This document shows positions 7,950-9,660 of a DNA stretch of 9,660 nucleotides, piece by piece. Positions within the stretch are counted from its first letter, which is position 1; each line of letters begins with the position of its first letter. The stretch spans positions 1 through 9,660 of the forward strand of contig JAZRHK010000132.1 in assembly GCA_045644725.1 (NCBI GenBank). Direction: 5' to 3'. The notes beneath the pieces are model-generated. The model was not told where the DNA came from. It ran no database searches and saw nothing but the letters and a program-made list of their open reading frames with translations. This stretch comes from CAAGNP01 sp045644725. Lineage in GTDB: Bacteria > Bacteroidota > Bacteroidia > Bacteroidales > UBA932. The position numbers and the translations under genes were made by a program.

Positions 7950-7980
7950 TAAAGATACGGAAAATTATCGGGAAGAGAAA
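7950..7980 (-). promoter_or_regulatory. Candidate Bacteroidetes-type promoter for the RHS operon
   Basis: On the - strand, TATCTTTA (7957-7950) matches seven of eight positions of the Bacteroides -7 box TAnnTTTG. TTTC (7980-7977) lies 19 bases upstream where TTTG is expected at -33, so both boxes are one base off the consensus. The site is about 100 bases ahead of the ATG at 7847. The call rests only on similarity and spacing. Confidence 0.35.
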
Positions 7981-8111
7981 GAGGAAGAATGTGATGATTT
8001 TTAAAAAATTGGCACAATATGGGCTGGAAGTGTGTGGGAGGGGAATTTGCAGGTGTAAATTTCTCCAAGAGGTTAAGCACACAAACATGGCTTGTAGGCA
8101 GTATATAAACG

Positions 8112-8159
8112 ATTGGCGTCCTTAACCTTCAGTGACACCTGAGGGTTAAGGACGCTAAT
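8112..8159. terminator. Strong 21-bp hairpin after shikimate kinase, probable terminator
   Basis: Arms 8112-8132 and 8139-8159 pair over all 21 positions, with only two G-T wobbles, around a 6-nt loop (tgacac). The core gcgtccttaacc / ggttaaggacgc is perfect. It lies 85 bases beyond the shikimate kinase stop and before the RHS promoter candidate, so ending transcription of the housekeeping operon is the simplest role. No T-run follows either arm, so it is not a textbook intrinsic terminator; a dispersed palindromic repeat is the alternative. Confidence 0.5.
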
Positions 8160-8243
8160 ATGCTTTACTGATACCTGGAGAGGCGGTTGATGAGCTTAAC
8201 CTCTTGCCAAAAAGAATACCCTTACCAAAAAAGAATCCTCCTC

Positions 8244-8786
8244 TCACAAACAGAACCTCTCCCTGAAATCTCCAATAACCTCCATCATCCTCTTTCCGGC
8301 AGTATGGTAGACATGGTGCGCAGAATTGCGATAAATCTCCTCCCGGCGCTGCATCATCTCATCAATTGCAGCAGCCATCTCCTCCTCAGATTTGCCCGCC
8401 AGAAGGGGCCTGCGGGAATTGTTCTTTACAAGACGCCTCAGGAGTGTTTCTTTAGGGCACTCCAGGTACACGCATGTGGTATGCTCACGCACAACAGCAG
8501 CACTTTGTTCAGATATTACAGTGCCGCCGCCAAGGGCTACCACCAGATTATATGGATTTTTGGAATTCAGATAGTTGTACTCCTCAATAATTTCATTGAG
8601 GCAGTTACACTCCTCATTACGGAACCACTCCTCTCCCCTTTTTTCAAAGATGGTTGGGACCTTCATTGCCCACTTGTCCTCTATATAGTCATCCAGATCA
8701 ATGAATCTGCAGCCGCATGCTTGCGCAAGTCCCCTTCCCAGAGTACTTTTTCCACATCCCATGAAGCCACATAATGTAATGATCAT
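8244..8786 (-). CDS. aroK: Shikimate kinase
   Basis: 180 residues, ATG 8786-8784, the usual length for this family. The enzyme phosphorylates shikimate at the 3-hydroxyl with ATP, a cytoplasmic step of the pathway to chorismate and aromatic amino acids. The P-loop is GFMGCGKST (7-15). The Mg/shikimate-binding DLD is at 30-32, 'FEKRGEEWFRNEE' (47-59) supplies the shikimate-binding Arg56, the glycine triplet GGG is at 86-88, the lid arginines are in 'RRPLL' (125-129), and 'QRREEIY' (146-152) carries the C-terminal arginine. A slightly longer loop ('NYLNSKNPYN') precedes the glycine triplet. All key residues are present, so an active enzyme is expected. The start codon sits inside a 10-bp palindrome, aatgatcatt (8778-8787). 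It lies 144 bases downstream of the topoisomerase gene in the same direction, with a repeat-like element between them. Confidence 0.95.
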   Translation of the reverse strand: MIITLCGFMGCGKSTLGRGLAQACGCRFIDLDDYIEDKWAMKVPTIFEKRGEEWFRNEECNCLNEIIEEYNYLNSKNPYNLVVALGGGTVISEQSAAVVREHTTCVYLECPKETLLRRLVKNNSRRPLLAGKSEEEMAAAIDEMMQRREEIYRNSAHHVYHTAGKRMMEVIGDFRERFCL

Positions 8787-8804
8787 TTTAATCCCGATAG
8801 CATC

Positions 8805-8917
8805 AAAGAAGATGTATATGAAAATAAGGACGACACAGTCTCCTCTACTTCGTCATTGCTTACGCAATAACTCGTAACCGTCGAATGAGGTCCTCATTTT
8901 TCATATACATTTTCTTT
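8805..8917. repeat. Compact element with long imperfect terminal inverted repeats (MITE-like)
   Basis: The left arm (8805-8831) and right arm (8890-8917) are reverse complements over about 27 bases, with one indel and a few mismatches; the best part is aagaagatgtatatg against aagaaaatgtatatg. The 58-base interior contains a small hairpin, attgc-ttac-gcaat (8855-8868). A second palindrome, aatgaggtcctcatt (8884-8898), overlaps the right arm, so alternative folds are possible. It fills most of the gap between the topoisomerase subunit stop and the shikimate kinase start. The shape fits a miniature inverted-repeat element or a structured intergenic repeat; a terminator or attenuator acting on shikimate kinase is the alternative. 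No clear target-site duplication is seen. Confidence 0.5.
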
Positions 8918-8930
8918 TATATTATTAACT

Positions 8931-9660
8931 TTAGAACAATGTAGGTTCATCAAACTCTACAGTAGACCCAGGAGCAAATCCTTCTCCGGAAGAGGCTTCT
9001 GCAGATGCCTGTGCATCTGGGTCCCCAACCGGACTGTCGGGAAGATTTTCATCTTCCGGCTCCTCTTTCTGCAGCGGTTCAATGAATTTTACGCTCTCCA
9101 CCTCAAATGCTGTTGCCCTCTTTCCTTTTGCCCTGAAGCCTTTCTTGCCAATGAACTCCTCAACGTCAATTGCCTCATTCTCCCTCTTGGCATGCTTGCC
9201 TCCAAAGGTGATGAGTGCCTGCGGATGGAGATCCTCAGAAAGTTCCACAAAGCGTGATCCCGGGGCATCCGAGATGAACAGCTGCGGCACATTGTCGGAA
9301 GGTTCAAAAGAGAACCTCTTTATGTAGTGGAATCCGGTTTCGCCGTCTACGTAGATTGCGCTGAAGGTCTTTTCCTGGTCAAATTTCTCAACTTTTAAAA
9401 GCTCTCCCTGGTAGCGGTTGCTCAAATCAAAGTTGGTAGTATAGTAAGTACCGTCTGCACATACAACCAGAATGCGGTCGCCAGGCTGGAACTCGCCAAG
9501 GAGCCTTCCTCTTGAGTCTTCATTCAGGCGGTTGATATCCTCATCAAACCAGATTGGCTTGCCTCCCATGGTGGCAATACCCTTGGTCTTCAGCTGAACC
9601 TTATGGAGCGGGTTCCTTGAGAGGATATTACCCAAGTCGGATCGTAGCCATGTCGTTCTG
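8931..9660 (-). CDS. parC: DNA topoisomerase IV subunit A, C-terminal part (start outside window)
   Basis: The minus-strand frame is open from base 9660 and ends at TAA 8933-8931, giving 242 visible residues; the TTG at 9635 is internal, since the frame continues upstream as 'RTTWLRSD'. The sequence belongs to the C-terminal beta-pinwheel region of the Bacteroidetes type. Typical segments are 'LGNILSRNPLHKVQLKTKG', 'GGKPIWFDEDINRLN', 'RGRLLGEFQPGDRILVV', 'YYTTNFDLSNRY' and 'IDVEEFIGKKGFRAKGKR'. No GyrA box (QRRGGKG) is seen, which favours ParC over gyrase. The enzyme decatenates replicated chromosomes with ParE; this domain wraps DNA and sets substrate preference. The last 45 or so residues form an acidic, Ala/Ser/Gly/Pro-rich tail ending 'FDEPTLF'. 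Shikimate kinase lies downstream in the same direction. Confidence 0.88.
   Translation of the reverse strand, partial: RTTWLRSDLGNILSRNPLHKVQLKTKGIATMGGKPIWFDEDINRLNEDSRGRLLGEFQPGDRILVVCADGTYYTTNFDLSNRYQGELLKVEKFDQEKTFSAIYVDGETGFHYIKRFSFEPSDNVPQLFISDAPGSRFVELSEDLHPQALITFGGKHAKRENEAIDVEEFIGKKGFRAKGKRATAFEVESVKFIEPLQKEEPEDENLPDSPVGDPDAQASAEASSGEGFAPGSTVEFDEPTLF

Larger units (their letters stand above)
7848..8243. other. Gene-free stretch ahead of the RHS operon
   Basis: These 396 bases lie between the stop of shikimate kinase and the start of the first RHS gene, both on the - strand. No credible gene is present; the short minus-strand frames at 7888-8088 overlap each other and look like random Pro/Ser/Leu/Phe-rich text. 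The stretch contains a strong hairpin (8112-8159), a candidate promoter (7950-7980) and a small leader hairpin (7893-7914). Close to shikimate kinase there is a short imperfect direct repeat, 'ccaaaaagaat' and 'ccaaaaaagaat' (about 8207-8236), of unknown meaning. The untranslated leader of the RHS operon would be around 100 bases if the promoter call is right. Confidence 0.6.

Noticed and set aside
7888..8088. Two overlapping small minus-strand frames of 61-66 residues
   Set aside because: Low-complexity Phe/Leu/Pro/Ser-rich text in two phases of the same bases, overlapping the candidate promoter; there is no sign of coding.
8187..8774. 195-residue + strand frame opposite shikimate kinase
   Set aside because: The minus-strand frame has the P-loop and all shikimate kinase motifs; the + strand product has no recognisable features.
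1..9660. CRISPR array, tRNA or rRNA genes, intact insertion sequence or phage integrase
   Set aside because: No regularly spaced direct repeats, no cloverleaf-like sequence and no transposase or integrase frame were found on either strand.

Overview
The window looks like a chromosomal segment from a member of the Bacteroidales (Bacteroidota). The reasons are a fimbrillin-type fimbrial protein, a topoisomerase IV subunit A C-terminus of the Bacteroidetes type, large signal-peptide-bearing RHS/YD-repeat proteins of the class seen in this phylum, and no clear Shine-Dalgarno sequences ahead of the genes. The genus cannot be fixed from the sequence alone.

Layout from left to right. (1) Bases 1-528 (+) are the C-terminal part of a fimbrillin-family protein whose start lies outside the window. 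(2) Bases 541-618 are a long imperfect inverted repeat between converging transcription units, probably a two-way terminator. (3) Bases 597-7847 (-) are a co-directional RHS locus, read from right to left. It has a 980-aa exported protein with a conserved N-terminal region and YD repeats (7847-4905), a 1184-aa exported RHS-core protein (4875-1321) ending in an AT-rich variable tip with an HEGKH zinc-peptidase-like motif, a 173-aa exported small protein (1319-798) starting one base after the RHS stop, and a broken small reading frame (817-597). (4) Bases 7848-8243 are a gene-free stretch holding a candidate promoter, a small leader hairpin and a very strong 21-bp hairpin. (5) Bases 8244-8786 (-) are shikimate kinase. 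(6) Bases 8805-8917 are a compact element with long imperfect terminal inverted repeats that resembles a MITE. (7) Bases 8931-9660 (-) are the C-terminal part of topoisomerase IV subunit A, running off the right edge.

The RHS locus is the accessory part of the window and its most interesting part. The layout is typical of a polymorphic toxin locus: a long conserved RHS shell, an abrupt change of sequence and base composition just after the RHS core, a short C-terminal putative enzyme domain, and an immediately adjacent small gene that is the natural immunity candidate. Both RHS proteins and the small protein carry Sec signal peptides, so toxin maturation and protection would take place in the periplasm or at the cell surface. 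The toxin and immunity roles are inferred from architecture; only the motifs and gene order are seen directly. The shikimate kinase and topoisomerase genes are ordinary housekeeping genes flanking the locus.
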